DNA from: Phytohabitans maris
Lineage (GTDB): Bacteria > Actinomycetota > Actinomycetes > Mycobacteriales > Micromonosporaceae
NCBI RefSeq assembly: GCF_031085175.1
Contig: NZ_JAVHUY010000036.1
Span: 42,667 to 106,666, forward strand
Direction: 5' to 3'
DNA length: 64,000 nt
In this document: positions 7,555 through 17,552 of the stretch, piece after piece
Position numbering within the stretch: position 1 is the first letter of the stretch
How the letters are laid out: each line of letters begins with the position of its first letter
Translations under genes and position numbers: made by a program
Notes under the pieces: model-generated
Told to the model about the DNA's origin: nothing
Database searches by the model: none
What the model saw: only the letters and a program-made list of their open reading frames with translations

Positions 7555-8901
7555 GTGCATACCGCCGAACTCGTAGAGCGGATCACCGAACGCGACGCCG
7601 GCGGCATCGCCCGGTGCCTAGCAGGGCTGATCCACGATCGCGCGCTGCCGGCGGGTGCCCGGCTGCCGACCGTGCGGAAGCTGGCTACGGCCCTCGGAGT
7701 CAGCCCGACCACCGTCTCCGAAGCATGGCGGGAGTTGCAGCGCCACGGCCTCATCGAGGCACGCGGCCGGGCCGGCACCACGGTCAGCTACGACCCGCGG
7801 CCAGCCGCTGAGAGCCGGTTCGGGTCGCTGCAGCCGCAGCGGCCCGGCCGGCTCGACTTGTCCACCGGAACGCCCGACCCGGCGCTGCTGCCTTCGCTGC
7901 GCCCGGCGATGACCACCGCCCCCGGCGACGCCCGCATCAGCTCGTACTTCGATCCGCCGGTGCTGCCCGAGCTCGAGGCCCTGCTGCGGGCCGACTGGCC
8001 CTACGAGGCCGGCGAGCTGATGGTGGTCGACGGTGCGATGGACGCGATGGAGCGGGTCATCGCCGAGACGGTGCGATACGGCGACACCGTGCTGGTCGAG
8101 AATCCCACGTTCCCGGCGATCCTCGACCTGCTGCAGCGGGCCGGCGCCACCGTGGTGGGCATCCCGCCCGGGCCCGACGGGCCGGACCTCGAACCGTTGC
8201 GGGAGGCGCTGGCCGGCGAACCCGCGTGCCTGATCCTGCAACCCCGCGCGCACAACCCCACCGGGCACCGCTTGACCGGTCGGCGGGCTGCCGGGATCGC
8301 CGCACTGCTGCCCGAGCGCACCATCGTGATCGAGGACGACCACAGCGCGGCACTGTGCCAGAGCCCGCTGGTGAGCCTGGGCGGCCACCGGCCGGAGCAG
8401 ACGGTGCACATCCGCGGCTTCTCCAAGGCACTCGGCCCCGACCTGCGCCTCGCCGCGCTGTCGGCGCCACCGGCCGTCATGCGCCCGCTGGTCGGCCGCC
8501 GGCAGCTCGGCCCGGCCTGGTCGAGCCGACTGCTGCAGGCGATGCTGGTCAACCTGCTCACCAGTGACGTGTCGCGCGCCGAGGTGGCCGCCGCGCGAGC
8601 CGCCTACGCCGAACGCCGACTCCGGCTCACCACCGCCCTCGCGGCGTACGGCATTGCGGTCGAGGGGCATGACGGGTTCAACCTGTGGCTGCCGGTGCGC
8701 GACGAGTCGGCCGCGCTCGTCCACCTGGCCAGCCACGGGGTCACGGTCGCGCCGGGTTCGCCGTTCTGGGTCAACGGGCTACCCCGCGCGCCGCACGTCC
8801 GGATCACTGCGGCGTGCGTGACCGACGGCTTCGACGAGCTCGGCCTGCTGCTCGCCGAGGCCGCCCAGCTCGGTTCCTACGCGTTGGGCCCGGCCCGGTA
8901 G
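7555..8901 (+). CDS. MocR-family (GntR-HTH plus aminotransferase) regulator
   Basis: About 448 residues. The N-terminal winged helix of the GntR family (about residues 1-75: LPTVRKLATALGVSPTTVSEAWRELQ) is joined to a fold-type I PLP domain (about 110-440). PLP contacts are visible: HNPTGHRL, IVIEDDHSA, and the Schiff-base lysine in RGFSKALGPDLRLAAL. MocR proteins sense PLP or amino-acid adducts and control vitamin B6, GABA, taurine or beta-alanine genes. The GTG at 7555 is chosen because a -10-like TACTGT ends 8 nt before it (leaderless); ATG 7525 and TTG 7501 are alternatives. Its 3' end overlaps the convergent aminotransferase by 25 bp. Confidence 0.88.
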   Translation: MHTAELVERITERDAGGIARCLAGLIHDRALPAGARLPTVRKLATALGVSPTTVSEAWRELQRHGLIEARGRAGTTVSYDPRPAAESRFGSLQPQRPGRLDLSTGTPDPALLPSLRPAMTTAPGDARISSYFDPPVLPELEALLRADWPYEAGELMVVDGAMDAMERVIAETVRYGDTVLVENPTFPAILDLLQRAGATVVGIPPGPDGPDLEPLREALAGEPACLILQPRAHNPTGHRLTGRRAAGIAALLPERTIVIEDDHSAALCQSPLVSLGGHRPEQTVHIRGFSKALGPDLRLAALSAPPAVMRPLVGRRQLGPAWSSRLLQAMLVNLLTSDVSRAEVAAARAAYAERRLRLTTALAAYGIAVEGHDGFNLWLPVRDESAALVHLASHGVTVAPGSPFWVNGLPRAPHVRITAACVTDGFDELGLLLAEAAQLGSYALGPAR

Positions 8902-10250
8902 TACCGGTCGGCGACGTCGAGGGCGTCGTCCAGGATGGCCAGGCCCTCGCGTATTTCCTGCTCGCTGGCCGTGCACGGCGGCACGACGTGCGTGCGGTTG
9001 AAGTGGGTCATCGGCCAGAGCCCGCGCTGCTTACACGCCGTGGCGAACTCGTTCATCGGCTGTGCGTCGGCGCCGGTGGCGTTGTAGGGCACGAGCGGTT
9101 CCCGGGTGTCGCGGTCGCGCACCAGTTCCACCGCCCAGAACACGCCCATGCCGCGCACCTCGCCGACCGACGGGTGCCGGTCGGCCAGCTCGGCCAGTCC
9201 GGGGCCGATTACGTCGGTGCCGAGCCAGCGGGCGTGCTCGATGACGCCCTCGTCGTAAAAGATGTTGATCGAGGCGACCGCGCTCGCGCAGGCGAGCGGG
9301 TGGCCGGAGTACGTCAGTCCGCCCGGGTAGACCCGCCGCTGGAACGTTTCGTTGATCGCGTCGTTGATCAGTACTCCGCCGAGTGGGATGTAGCCGGAGT
9401 TCACACCCTTGGCGAAGGTGATCAGATCGGGTGTCACGTCCCAGCGGTCGACGGCGAACCACTCCCCGCAGCGGCCGAACCCGGCCATCACCTCGTCGGC
9501 GACCATGACGATGCCGAACTCGTCGCACAACTCCCGCACGCCCTGCAGGTAGCCGTGCGGCGGCACGAGGACGCCGTTGGTGCCCACGACCGTCTCCAGC
9601 ACCATCGCGGCGACGGTGTGCGCACCTTCGACCATGAGCAGGTCGCGCAGGTGCCGCAGAGCCCGTTCGCACTCCTGCTCCGCAGTAGTGGCGTGGAATG
9701 CCGAGCGGTACAGGTACGGCCCCCAGTAGCGCACGACCCCGGCGATTCCCGGCTCGACGCCCCAGCGGCGTGGATCGCCGGTGAGGGTGAGCGAGCCGGC
9801 CGTCGCGCCGTGGTAGCTGCGGTAGGCGGCGAATACCTTGTGTCGTCCGGTGTGCAGCTTCGCCAGGCGAATCGCGTTCTCGTTGGCCTCGGCGCCGCCG
9901 TTGGTGAAGAACACCCGGTTCAGGTCGCCGGGCGCCACTTCGCAGATCAGCCGGGCGGCCTCGCTGCGCGCGTCGTTGGCGAAGGCCGGCTGGATGGTGG
10001 TCATCCGGGTGGCGTACTCCTGGATCGCGGCGACCAGCTTCGGGTGCTGGTGGCCGAGGTTGACGTTCACCAGTTGGGCGGCGAAGTCGAGGTAGCGGCG
10101 GCCGTGGTAGTCGGTGAAGTAGCTGCCCTGGGCCGAGGCGATCGGCAGCGGGTCGATGAGCGCCTGGGCAGACCAGGAGTGGAACACGTGCGCGCGGTCG
10201 AGCCGTCGCACCGTTTCGGCATCGGCCGGGATGGTGGCAAGTGGGTCCAT
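8877..10250 (-). CDS. class III omega-aminotransferase
   Basis: A 457-residue PLP enzyme. The glycine/Glu signature FFTNGGAEANENAIRLAK (about residues 113-130), the EAN, DEVMAGFGR and TFAKGVNSGYIPLGG motifs (Schiff-base Lys about residue 277) and the GGLTYSGHPLACA loop place it with omega-amino acid:pyruvate or beta-alanine/GABA aminotransferases. It lies six bases downstream of mmsA. Transamination of beta-alanine (or beta-aminoisobutyrate) gives malonate or methylmalonate semialdehyde, which MmsA oxidises. The exact amine donor is inferred from context. Start ATG 10250 fits the family length. Confidence 0.88.
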   Translation of the reverse strand: MDPLATIPADAETVRRLDRAHVFHSWSAQALIDPLPIASAQGSYFTDYHGRRYLDFAAQLVNVNLGHQHPKLVAAIQEYATRMTTIQPAFANDARSEAARLICEVAPGDLNRVFFTNGGAEANENAIRLAKLHTGRHKVFAAYRSYHGATAGSLTLTGDPRRWGVEPGIAGVVRYWGPYLYRSAFHATTAEQECERALRHLRDLLMVEGAHTVAAMVLETVVGTNGVLVPPHGYLQGVRELCDEFGIVMVADEVMAGFGRCGEWFAVDRWDVTPDLITFAKGVNSGYIPLGGVLINDAINETFQRRVYPGGLTYSGHPLACASAVASINIFYDEGVIEHARWLGTDVIGPGLAELADRHPSVGEVRGMGVFWAVELVRDRDTREPLVPYNATGADAQPMNEFATACKQRGLWPMTHFNRTHVVPPCTASEQEIREGLAILDDALDVADRYYRAGPNA

Positions 10251-10256
10251 GGAGGC

Positions 10257-11747
<1,491 letters not shown>

Positions 11748-11754
11748 GCCGAGG

Positions 11755-11783
11755 ACAGTACGTTACACGCAGTGCTGGCACAA
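11755..11783 (-). promoter_or_regulatory. mmsA promoter (leaderless)
   Basis: On the minus strand, TTGTGC (complement of 11778-11783) and TACTGT (complement of 11755-11760) are 17 nt apart, a standard -35/-10 spacing. The -10 box ends 7 nt before the mmsA ATG, so there is no room for a ribosome site. Confidence 0.55.
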
Positions 11784-11787
11784 TTGT

Positions 11788-11810
11788 CATTTTGTTACTG
11801 GTACAAAATG
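11788..11810. promoter_or_regulatory. candidate MocR operator upstream of mmsA
   Basis: CATTTTGT (11788-11795) and ACAAAATG (11803-11810) form an inverted repeat around TACTGGT, just upstream of the mmsA -35 box, where an activator would sit. The core GTTACTGGTAC recurs with one base deleted at the MocR gene (7541-7550). Two further CCAG-containing half-sites on the minus strand (TGTACCAG and TGTGCCAG) could be a MocR direct repeat. Confidence 0.5.
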
Positions 11811-11820
11811 TCGCGGAGCG

Positions 11821-12720
11821 CTAGCGGCTCAGAGCTGACTGCGCGAACGCCTCCGTCACGGCGGTAACCGCAGGTGAGCTGTCTGCCGCCGCCCGGTGCG
11901 CTGTGAACACAGAACGGGACGGACGGCCCGGAAATTCAAGTCGATCGACGCGGGGCCGCTCTCTCCGAAGGAGCAACTCTGGAACGACAGCGATCGCGTG
12001 TCCGGTCTCGACCAGGCGCACCTGGACCAGCAAATCGGGGGACTCGTATTGGACACGAGGCTCGACGCCCAGGTCCCGGCACGCCGCCACCGCCCATTGC
12101 CTCGCGTCGTTGCCCTCGGGCTCCATGACCCAGGCCCGCGCGAAGATCAGCTCACCGACCGACTCGTGTCTGGTGCCGGGGGAGACGACAAGCACAAGCG
12201 GATCCTCGAACAGCGGCACCAGCGTGATCCCGGCCCGACGGGCGACCGGACGTCCGGGGTACTCCTCGCCGAGAACGATGTCGTGCTCCCGCGCCGCCAG
12301 TGCCGGCAGAGCTCGGGCCGGATCGATGTGACTGACCACGACACGCAGCTTGGGATGAGACGAGGCCAGCAGATCGAGCGCCGTCGGCAACACCGAGAGT
12401 GCCGCGGTCTGGAACACGGCGACGCGGATCGTACCGGCGGCCGTACCGCGCAGTCGCGCGAGATCCGACTCGGCCTCCTCCATCCGCGCCAGGATGTCGC
12501 GTGCGTGCTCGGCGAGCGCGCGGCCCTCGCGCGTCAGCACGAGGCCCCGCCCGACCCGTTCGACGAGAGCCACCCCGACCTCCTGCTCCAGCACCTTGAG
12601 CTGCTGCGACACCGTGGACGGGCTATAGGAGAGGGCACCGCCGACGGCGTGCACCGTCCCGGATCGCGCCAACTCATCCAGCAGCGCAAGGCGATTCGCG
12701 TTCAGCACTCGCAACACCAT
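11821..12720 (-). CDS. LysR-family transcriptional regulator (LysR-A)
   Basis: A 299-residue LysR protein. The N-terminal winged helix (LNANRLALLDELARSGTVHAVGGALSYSPSTVSQQLKVLEQEVGVALVER, about residues 5-55) is followed by the linker helix and a two-lobed effector domain. It starts at ATG 12720 (MVLRVLNANRL); upstream extension would not match the family. It is transcribed divergently from the OCD/glycerate kinase/enolase-like operon over 76 bp, the classical arrangement for a LysR activator and its target. I take it as the left edge of the acquired catabolic block. Confidence 0.88.
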   Translation of the reverse strand: MVLRVLNANRLALLDELARSGTVHAVGGALSYSPSTVSQQLKVLEQEVGVALVERVGRGLVLTREGRALAEHARDILARMEEAESDLARLRGTAAGTIRVAVFQTAALSVLPTALDLLASSHPKLRVVVSHIDPARALPALAAREHDIVLGEEYPGRPVARRAGITLVPLFEDPLVLVVSPGTRHESVGELIFARAWVMEPEGNDARQWAVAACRDLGVEPRVQYESPDLLVQVRLVETGHAIAVVPELLLRRERPRVDRLEFPGRPSRSVFTAHRAAADSSPAVTAVTEAFAQSALSR

Positions 12721-12722
12721 CC

Positions 12723-12739
12723 ATTCGATTTCTCCGAAT
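12723..12739. promoter_or_regulatory. LysR-box dyad in the divergent intergenic region
   Basis: ATTCG-N7-CGAAT at 12723-12739 contains the T-N11-A arrangement (T12725, A12737) typical of LysR-type recognition sites. It lies immediately upstream of the LysR-A start codon and before the divergent operon. Confidence 0.5.
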
Positions 12740-12796
12740 GATATCCGGCGTAAATGTGCGATGGACTCGGAGAGTCGCCTGGGCGAGTCTCGGAAC

Positions 12797-13894
12797 ATGC
12801 CACGCACCGAGTTCCTGTTCCTCTCCGAGCACGACATGGTCGCGGCCGGGGTCCGGGATGCCGCGCGCAGCGTGGACATCGCGGACGAGGTCTTCCGGCT
12901 GCTGCACAGCGGCGACTTCCTCATGGGCGGCCCGAACCGCAACAGCCATGGCCTCGGGCTCGTCTTCCCGCCCACGTCACCGTTCCCGAACATGCCGGTC
13001 GCCGGCCCCGACCGGCGCTTCGTCGCGATGCCCGCCTACCTCGGGGGCCGCTTCGACGTCTGCGGCATCAAGTGGTACGGCTCGAACGCCGCGAACCCCG
13101 CGTCGGGCCTGCCCCGGTCTGTGCTGACCGTGATGCTCAACGATCGCGGCACCGGCGAGCCGCTCGCCCTCCTCGCCGCCAACAGCCTGAGCGCGGTGCG
13201 AACCGGTGCCGTTCTCGGCGTCGCCGTCCGCTACCTGGTCCCGACAGTTCCCCGCAGACTGGCGGTCATCGGATGCGGGGTCGTCAACCGCGCCGCCGTC
13301 GCGGCCCTGCTGTCCCAGCTCTCATTCACCGACGTCGTCTGCCACAACCGCAGCCGCGGCAAGGCGGAGGAGTTCGCCCGCTGGCTTGGCGACGAGCACG
13401 GTCTCGCGTCGCGCGTTGCCGACTCGGCTGAGGAGGCGGTGCACGGTGCCGACGTCGTGACCGTCGCCGCATCCCGCGCCGCCCCGCTCGAGGTGCGGAG
13501 CGAGTGGTTCACGCGCGAGGCGGTGATCCTGCTGAGCGGACCGATGCAGGCCAACGACGAGCTGTGGACGCAGTCGCGCCTCGTCTACGACCACATCCCG
13601 CTCCATCACGCCTACGTCGCCGACGCCCGCGCCTCCCCCGACCTCGACGCCGCCTACGGGGCGACCATGGGCGGGCCGCTCTACCGGCTCATCGATCAGG
13701 GGCGCCTGCCGCAGCTCGACGACTCCGAGGACCTCGGAACCGTGATCGCGGCGGGCACTTCGCCACCTCGTGGACGCACCGTCTTCATCTCCTGCGGGAT
13801 GGCGGTGTTCGACGTCGCGTTGGCCTACTGCGTGCTGGCCTCGGCGCGCGAGCGCGGGATCGGCACCGCCCTGGAGCTGTGGGGCGACGCGTGA
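12797..13894 (+). CDS. ornithine cyclodeaminase/mu-crystallin family protein
   Basis: About 365 residues. The NAD-binding Rossmann segment RLAVIGCGVVNRAAVAALL (about residues 156-174) and the family pattern SAVRTGAVLGVAVRYL identify the ornithine cyclodeaminase/mu-crystallin family, which includes cyclodeaminases, imine reductases and amino-acid dehydrogenases. The N-terminus (TEFLFLSEHDMVAAGV, RFVAMPAYLGGRFDVCGIKWYGSNAAN) resembles a subgroup that databases label tyramine oxidase subunit B. That label is a memory, not a test. Start ATG 12797 is uncertain; ATG 12761 is in frame. It overlaps the next gene by GTGA. Its role with glycerate kinase is unknown; an amino-acid or imine step is inferred. 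Confidence 0.8.
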   Translation: MPRTEFLFLSEHDMVAAGVRDAARSVDIADEVFRLLHSGDFLMGGPNRNSHGLGLVFPPTSPFPNMPVAGPDRRFVAMPAYLGGRFDVCGIKWYGSNAANPASGLPRSVLTVMLNDRGTGEPLALLAANSLSAVRTGAVLGVAVRYLVPTVPRRLAVIGCGVVNRAAVAALLSQLSFTDVVCHNRSRGKAEEFARWLGDEHGLASRVADSAEEAVHGADVVTVAASRAAPLEVRSEWFTREAVILLSGPMQANDELWTQSRLVYDHIPLHHAYVADARASPDLDAAYGATMGGPLYRLIDQGRLPQLDDSEDLGTVIAAGTSPPRGRTVFISCGMAVFDVALAYCVLASARERGIGTALELWGDA

Positions 13895-15291
13895 AGATCC
13901 GGAATCACGACGAGCTGCGGGCGACCGGCAACGCGACGTCCCGCGCGATGGTGCTCGACATCGTCGAGGACGCGCTCGCTCGTGTGGACTCGTACGACCG
14001 CATCCGCTCCATCATGTCCCTCGACGGGGATCTGCTGCGCATCGGGCGCCGGGAGTGGGATCTGCGCACGAAGCGCAACGTCTACCTGATCGGCGCCGGC
14101 AAGGCGTGCAACGCGATGGCCATGGCCGTCGACCACGTGCTCGGCGATCGGCTCACCCGCGGGATCGCGATCGTGAAGATCGCCGAGGACTCAGATCGGT
14201 TCCATCGCACCGAGGTGCACGTGGGCGGCCACCCGATCCCCGATGGGCGGGGCCATGCGGCAGCGCTGCGCGTCCTCGACCTCGTCGACGCGTCGGGTCC
14301 CGACGATCTGTTCATCGCCGTCATCAGCGGAGGCAGCTCGGCACTGATGAACGCCCCGGTCGACGGGATCAGCGTCCGCGACGAGGCTGTCGCCACCGAA
14401 CTCCTGCTCACCTCGGGTGCCGGCATCGCCGAGATCAACGCGGTGCGGAGGCACATCTCCCGGGTCAACGGAGGACGGCTCGCCGAGCGCATCCGCGCGC
14501 GCGGCGCGGAGCTGATCGGTATCGCGATCTCCGACGCCGTCGGGCGGCCCGGCACAGAGGACATCGCCGAGCCAGATCCCGGCTACCACGGCACACCGAT
14601 CGGACCGGACCGCACCACGTTCGCCGACGCCCTGGCGACCATCCGCGACTACGAGCTCGCCGACCGCCTGCCGCGGAGCGTGCTGGACTTCCTGGCCACT
14701 GCCGGCCCGGAGGCGGAGACCCCGGCCGCGACATCCGGATGCACGTACTTCCTCGTCAACAGCCTGCCCGACCTCGCCGCGGCGGCCGAGGACGCGGCTC
14801 GAGCGAAAGGGCTCCCCGTCCACGTACTGACGACCGGGCTGACCGGCGAGAGCCGCGATGCGGGCGCCTTCCTCGCGGCGATCGCGGCGGAGGTGAACGC
14901 CACCGGGCGGCCGTTCGCCGCACCCTGCGTGATTGTCTGCGGCGGCGAGACCGTCACCTGGATCCGCGAGCACGACCGCATAACAGGGCGTGGCGGACCG
15001 TCGCAGGAGCTCGCACTCGGCTTCGCGCTGGCCGCGGGCGGCATTCACGGCGCCGCCCTCTACGCGATGGATTCGGAGGGGACCGACGGCACCTCGCCTG
15101 CGGCCGGAGCTCTCGTCGACTCGACGACCGCGGATCGCGCCCGCTTGCTCGGCGTCGATCTGCGAGCGCACCTGCGCGGACATTCGTCCTACGAGGCGCT
15201 CTCGAAGGTGGGTGACGCGGTGCGGACCGGCAACACCGGCACCAACCTCTGCGACCTCAACGTGCTCTACGTGCCGGGGAGCCCGCGATGA
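13891..15291 (+). CDS. glycerate 2-kinase (GckA/TtuD, MOFRL family)
   Basis: A 466-residue protein. The N-terminal DUF4147 half contains VYLIGAGKACNAMA (about residues 57-70), VHVGGHPIPDGRG and VISGGSSALMNAP, the hallmark of D-glycerate 2-kinases. The C-terminal MOFRL half contains VCGGETVTW, RGGPSQELALGFAL and DSEGTDGTSPAAGALVD. It phosphorylates D-glycerate with ATP to 2-phosphoglycerate. The GTG start at 13891 overlaps the upstream stop (GTGA), and its own stop overlaps the enolase-like ATG, so the three genes are translationally coupled. Its product is the canonical substrate of enolase, whose paralogue follows directly. Confidence 0.9.
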   Translation: MKIRNHDELRATGNATSRAMVLDIVEDALARVDSYDRIRSIMSLDGDLLRIGRREWDLRTKRNVYLIGAGKACNAMAMAVDHVLGDRLTRGIAIVKIAEDSDRFHRTEVHVGGHPIPDGRGHAAALRVLDLVDASGPDDLFIAVISGGSSALMNAPVDGISVRDEAVATELLLTSGAGIAEINAVRRHISRVNGGRLAERIRARGAELIGIAISDAVGRPGTEDIAEPDPGYHGTPIGPDRTTFADALATIRDYELADRLPRSVLDFLATAGPEAETPAATSGCTYFLVNSLPDLAAAAEDAARAKGLPVHVLTTGLTGESRDAGAFLAAIAAEVNATGRPFAAPCVIVCGGETVTWIREHDRITGRGGPSQELALGFALAAGGIHGAALYAMDSEGTDGTSPAAGALVDSTTADRARLLGVDLRAHLRGHSSYEALSKVGDAVRTGNTGTNLCDLNVLYVPGSPR

Positions 15292-16598
15292 CCCGGATCA
15301 CCGAGGTCATCGCGCGCCAGGTACTGGACTGCAAGGCGCGCCCGATGGTGGAGGTCGACCTCGTGACGGCGTCCGGGCACCTCGGCCGGGGTGCCGCTCC
15401 GACCGGCTCGACGGTGGGCGCGCACGAAGCGGTCGTGCTGCGCGACGGCGATCCGGGCGACTACCGGGGGCTCAGCGTCCACGCCGCGGTGCGCAATGTG
15501 CTCGACGAGATCGTGCCGGCCGTCATTGGCAGGGACATCGTCGACCAGGAGGGGTTCGATCGCATCCTGATCGACCTGGATGGCACGTCCGACAAGAGCC
15601 GCCTCGGGGCCAACACCGTCTACTCCGCTTCCGTCGCGTTCCTGCGGGCGCAGGCCCACGAAGCCGGCCAGCCCGTCTACCGCCATATCGCGCGCGAACC
15701 GCTGCGCAGCATCCCGGTACCGGCGTTCAACATGATCAACGGCGGGCGCGCCGGTGACGTGGTGCAGCCGTTCAACGAGTTCCTGGTCGTGCCGGTCGGA
15801 GCCCGCGACATCGACGAGGCGGTGCAGATGGGGGTGACGCTGTTCGCCGTGCTCGGGGAAGTGCTCACCCGCTTCGCCGCCCGGCCGCCCGGTGTGGGCG
15901 GATCGTACGGGTACCTCGCACCGTCATGCGATCCCGGCGTCGTGCTCGCCCTGATGGAGGACGCGGTCGTCGAAGCCGGATACGCGGGACGGGTCGCGTT
16001 CGCCCTCGACTGCGCGTCGAGCGAGTTCTACGACCGTGAGCGGGGCACCTACCGCTACGCGGATGCCGAGGTGACCGGCGCCGAGCTCATCGAGCGCGTG
16101 CGGCGCCTGAGCCTCGACCACGACCTGCTCTTCGTGGAGGACCTGCTCGACGAGGACGACTGGGCCGGGTTCACGCTGGCCAAGCAGGTGCTGGACCGGA
16201 CACTGATCCTCGGCGACGACCTCATCGTCACGAACCGCGATCGGCTCGAGCGGGCGATCGCCGAAGCAGCCATCGACGGGTTCGTTCTGAAGCCCAACCA
16301 GGTCGGCACGATCTCGGAGGCCCTGGACACTCACGAGCTGGCCCGGCGCAACGGGATTCTCTCGACCCCCTCCGGGCGCTCGGGCGGAGTCGTCGACGAC
16401 ATCGTCATGGATCTCTCTGTGGGACTGCAGGCGCCGTTCCAGAAGAACGGTGCGCCGCGATCCGGCGAGCGGATCGAGAAGCTGAACTTCCTCATCCGCG
16501 CCGCGCAGAAGATCGCCGGGGCAGAGCTCGCTCGCCTCGGCGATCTCGCGCGGTTCAGTCCTGGACCAGCCGCCGGGTCCGCGCCGTCAGCTCGCTGA
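15288..16598 (+). CDS. enolase-family paralogue with altered active site
   Basis: A 436-residue protein alignable with phosphopyruvate hydratase over its length: GAHEAVVLRDGD, SRLGANTVYSASVA, PVPAFNMINGG, FALDCASSEFYDRE, LFVEDLLDEDDW, LGDDLIVTN, LKPNQVGT. The three metal ligands (D in ALDCASSEF, E in VEDLLDE, D in GDDL), the catalytic Lys (LKPNQ, about residue 334), the Arg-Ser of SHRSGE and the late Lys are kept. The GDEGGYAP loop carrying the catalytic Glu is GGSYGYLAP (about 203-212). The His of SHRSGE is Gly (SGRSGG), and the His of GGEHAD is Ala. Ordinary 2-phosphoglycerate dehydration is therefore doubtful. The last residues are encoded antisense to a gene relic (16555-16617). ATG 15288 overlaps the kinase stop. 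Confidence 0.85.
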   Translation: MTRITEVIARQVLDCKARPMVEVDLVTASGHLGRGAAPTGSTVGAHEAVVLRDGDPGDYRGLSVHAAVRNVLDEIVPAVIGRDIVDQEGFDRILIDLDGTSDKSRLGANTVYSASVAFLRAQAHEAGQPVYRHIAREPLRSIPVPAFNMINGGRAGDVVQPFNEFLVVPVGARDIDEAVQMGVTLFAVLGEVLTRFAARPPGVGGSYGYLAPSCDPGVVLALMEDAVVEAGYAGRVAFALDCASSEFYDRERGTYRYADAEVTGAELIERVRRLSLDHDLLFVEDLLDEDDWAGFTLAKQVLDRTLILGDDLIVTNRDRLERAIAEAAIDGFVLKPNQVGTISEALDTHELARRNGILSTPSGRSGGVVDDIVMDLSVGLQAPFQKNGAPRSGERIEKLNFLIRAAQKIAGAELARLGDLARFSPGPAAGSAPSAR

Positions 16599-16617
16599 TC
16601 CGGATGCCGTCGTAGCG
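16555..16617 (-). pseudogene. C-terminal relic of an ADP-ribosylglycohydrolase-like gene
   Basis: The minus strand reads RYDGIRISELTARTRRLVQD-stop, in a frame different from the hydrolase gene. The intact ADP-ribosylglycohydrolase family gene at 22293-23624 ends GYDGSRISELAARTTRIALS-stop. The shared YDG.RISEL.ART.R pattern, followed in both by the stop codon, is too specific for chance. The relic overlaps the 3' ends of both the enolase-like and the hydrolase genes, so these ends were formed when a former neighbour was deleted down to its last 20 codons. Confidence 0.65.
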
Positions 16618-17471
16618 TTCTCCGCCACGAACCGGAGGATCTCCTGCGCAGTGCGTCCGGGCCGCTCCTGCTGGATCGAATGACCGGAGTCCTCGATCTC
16701 GACGCTCTCGCCCTGCGGGCTCAGCGCGGCGATGCGGGCTGCTTCGGCGGCCATCAGGCTGCGCAGCGGCTCCACCCGCCGCATCCCGATCAGGAATCGG
16801 ATGGGCACCGACGACGGAGAGGATTCGAGGCGCGCGACCACCTCGCGGGAGCGGTAGAGCTCGCGGAGTTCGCGCCGCGCGGTGCGCAGGTCCCGCACGG
16901 TCAGCTGATCCTCCAGCGCGACGGCCAGGTCGTGCGGGGTGTACTCGGGCCACCGGCCGTCGGCGAACGGGCGGAGCAGCCGCCGTCGGAATCCCAGCTG
17001 CGACGCCCACTGCCAGCGCGCGTACATGGCGCGGACGCCGCGCATCGACCGGTCGCCGAACACCGCCGAGAACGTGGGGTCGACCAGCACCAGCCCGGTC
17101 ACCCGGCCCGGCGCCCGCTCCTCGATCAGGCGGATGATGGGACCGCCCCAGCTGTGTCCGACGAGGACGACCGGCTCGTCGATCCCCGCGGCGTCGAGGA
17201 CCCGCAGCGCGTCGCCGGCCATCGCGTTGATCGTGCGCGACTGCGGCGACACGTCGCTCCCGCCCAGGCCGGCCCGGTCGTACGACAGGGTGCGGCAGCT
17301 CGCCGCGAGGATCCGCTGGACGCCGATCCAGGTGCCCGCGGCATTGCCGAGCCCGCACTCGAAGAACAGCGCGGGACCCCGCGCTCCCCCCTCGACGACC
17401 CGCATGGATCGACCGTCGCGCAGGGTCAGGTACCTCTCGGTGAGACCCTCGCCGGCGTCGCGCGCTGTCAT
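16587..17471 (-). CDS. alpha/beta hydrolase
   Basis: A 294-residue alpha/beta-hydrolase fold protein. It has the oxyanion segment FFECGLGNAAGTW, DRAGLGGSD, the nucleophile elbow VGHSWGG (Ser about residue 107), and the late His in EDSGHSIQQERP. No signal peptide is seen, so it is cytoplasmic. It is the last gene of the minus-strand transport/hydrolysis operon, 81 bp after the solute-binding protein gene. An esterase or amidase acting on an imported compound is a reasonable inference. It converges with, and overlaps by 12 bp, the enolase-like gene. Confidence 0.82.
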   Translation of the reverse strand: MTARDAGEGLTERYLTLRDGRSMRVVEGGARGPALFFECGLGNAAGTWIGVQRILAASCRTLSYDRAGLGGSDVSPQSRTINAMAGDALRVLDAAGIDEPVVLVGHSWGGPIIRLIEERAPGRVTGLVLVDPTFSAVFGDRSMRGVRAMYARWQWASQLGFRRRLLRPFADGRWPEYTPHDLAVALEDQLTVRDLRTARRELRELYRSREVVARLESSPSSVPIRFLIGMRRVEPLRSLMAAEAARIAALSPQGESVEIEDSGHSIQQERPGRTAQEILRFVAENATTASGSAS

Positions 17472-17552
17472 CTGCTCACCCTCCCACGTGAGTGGCGCCG
17501 GCCCGTCTCGTCTCGTGGACGGCGGCGCCGCTGCCGTACACCTGCGATCCGC

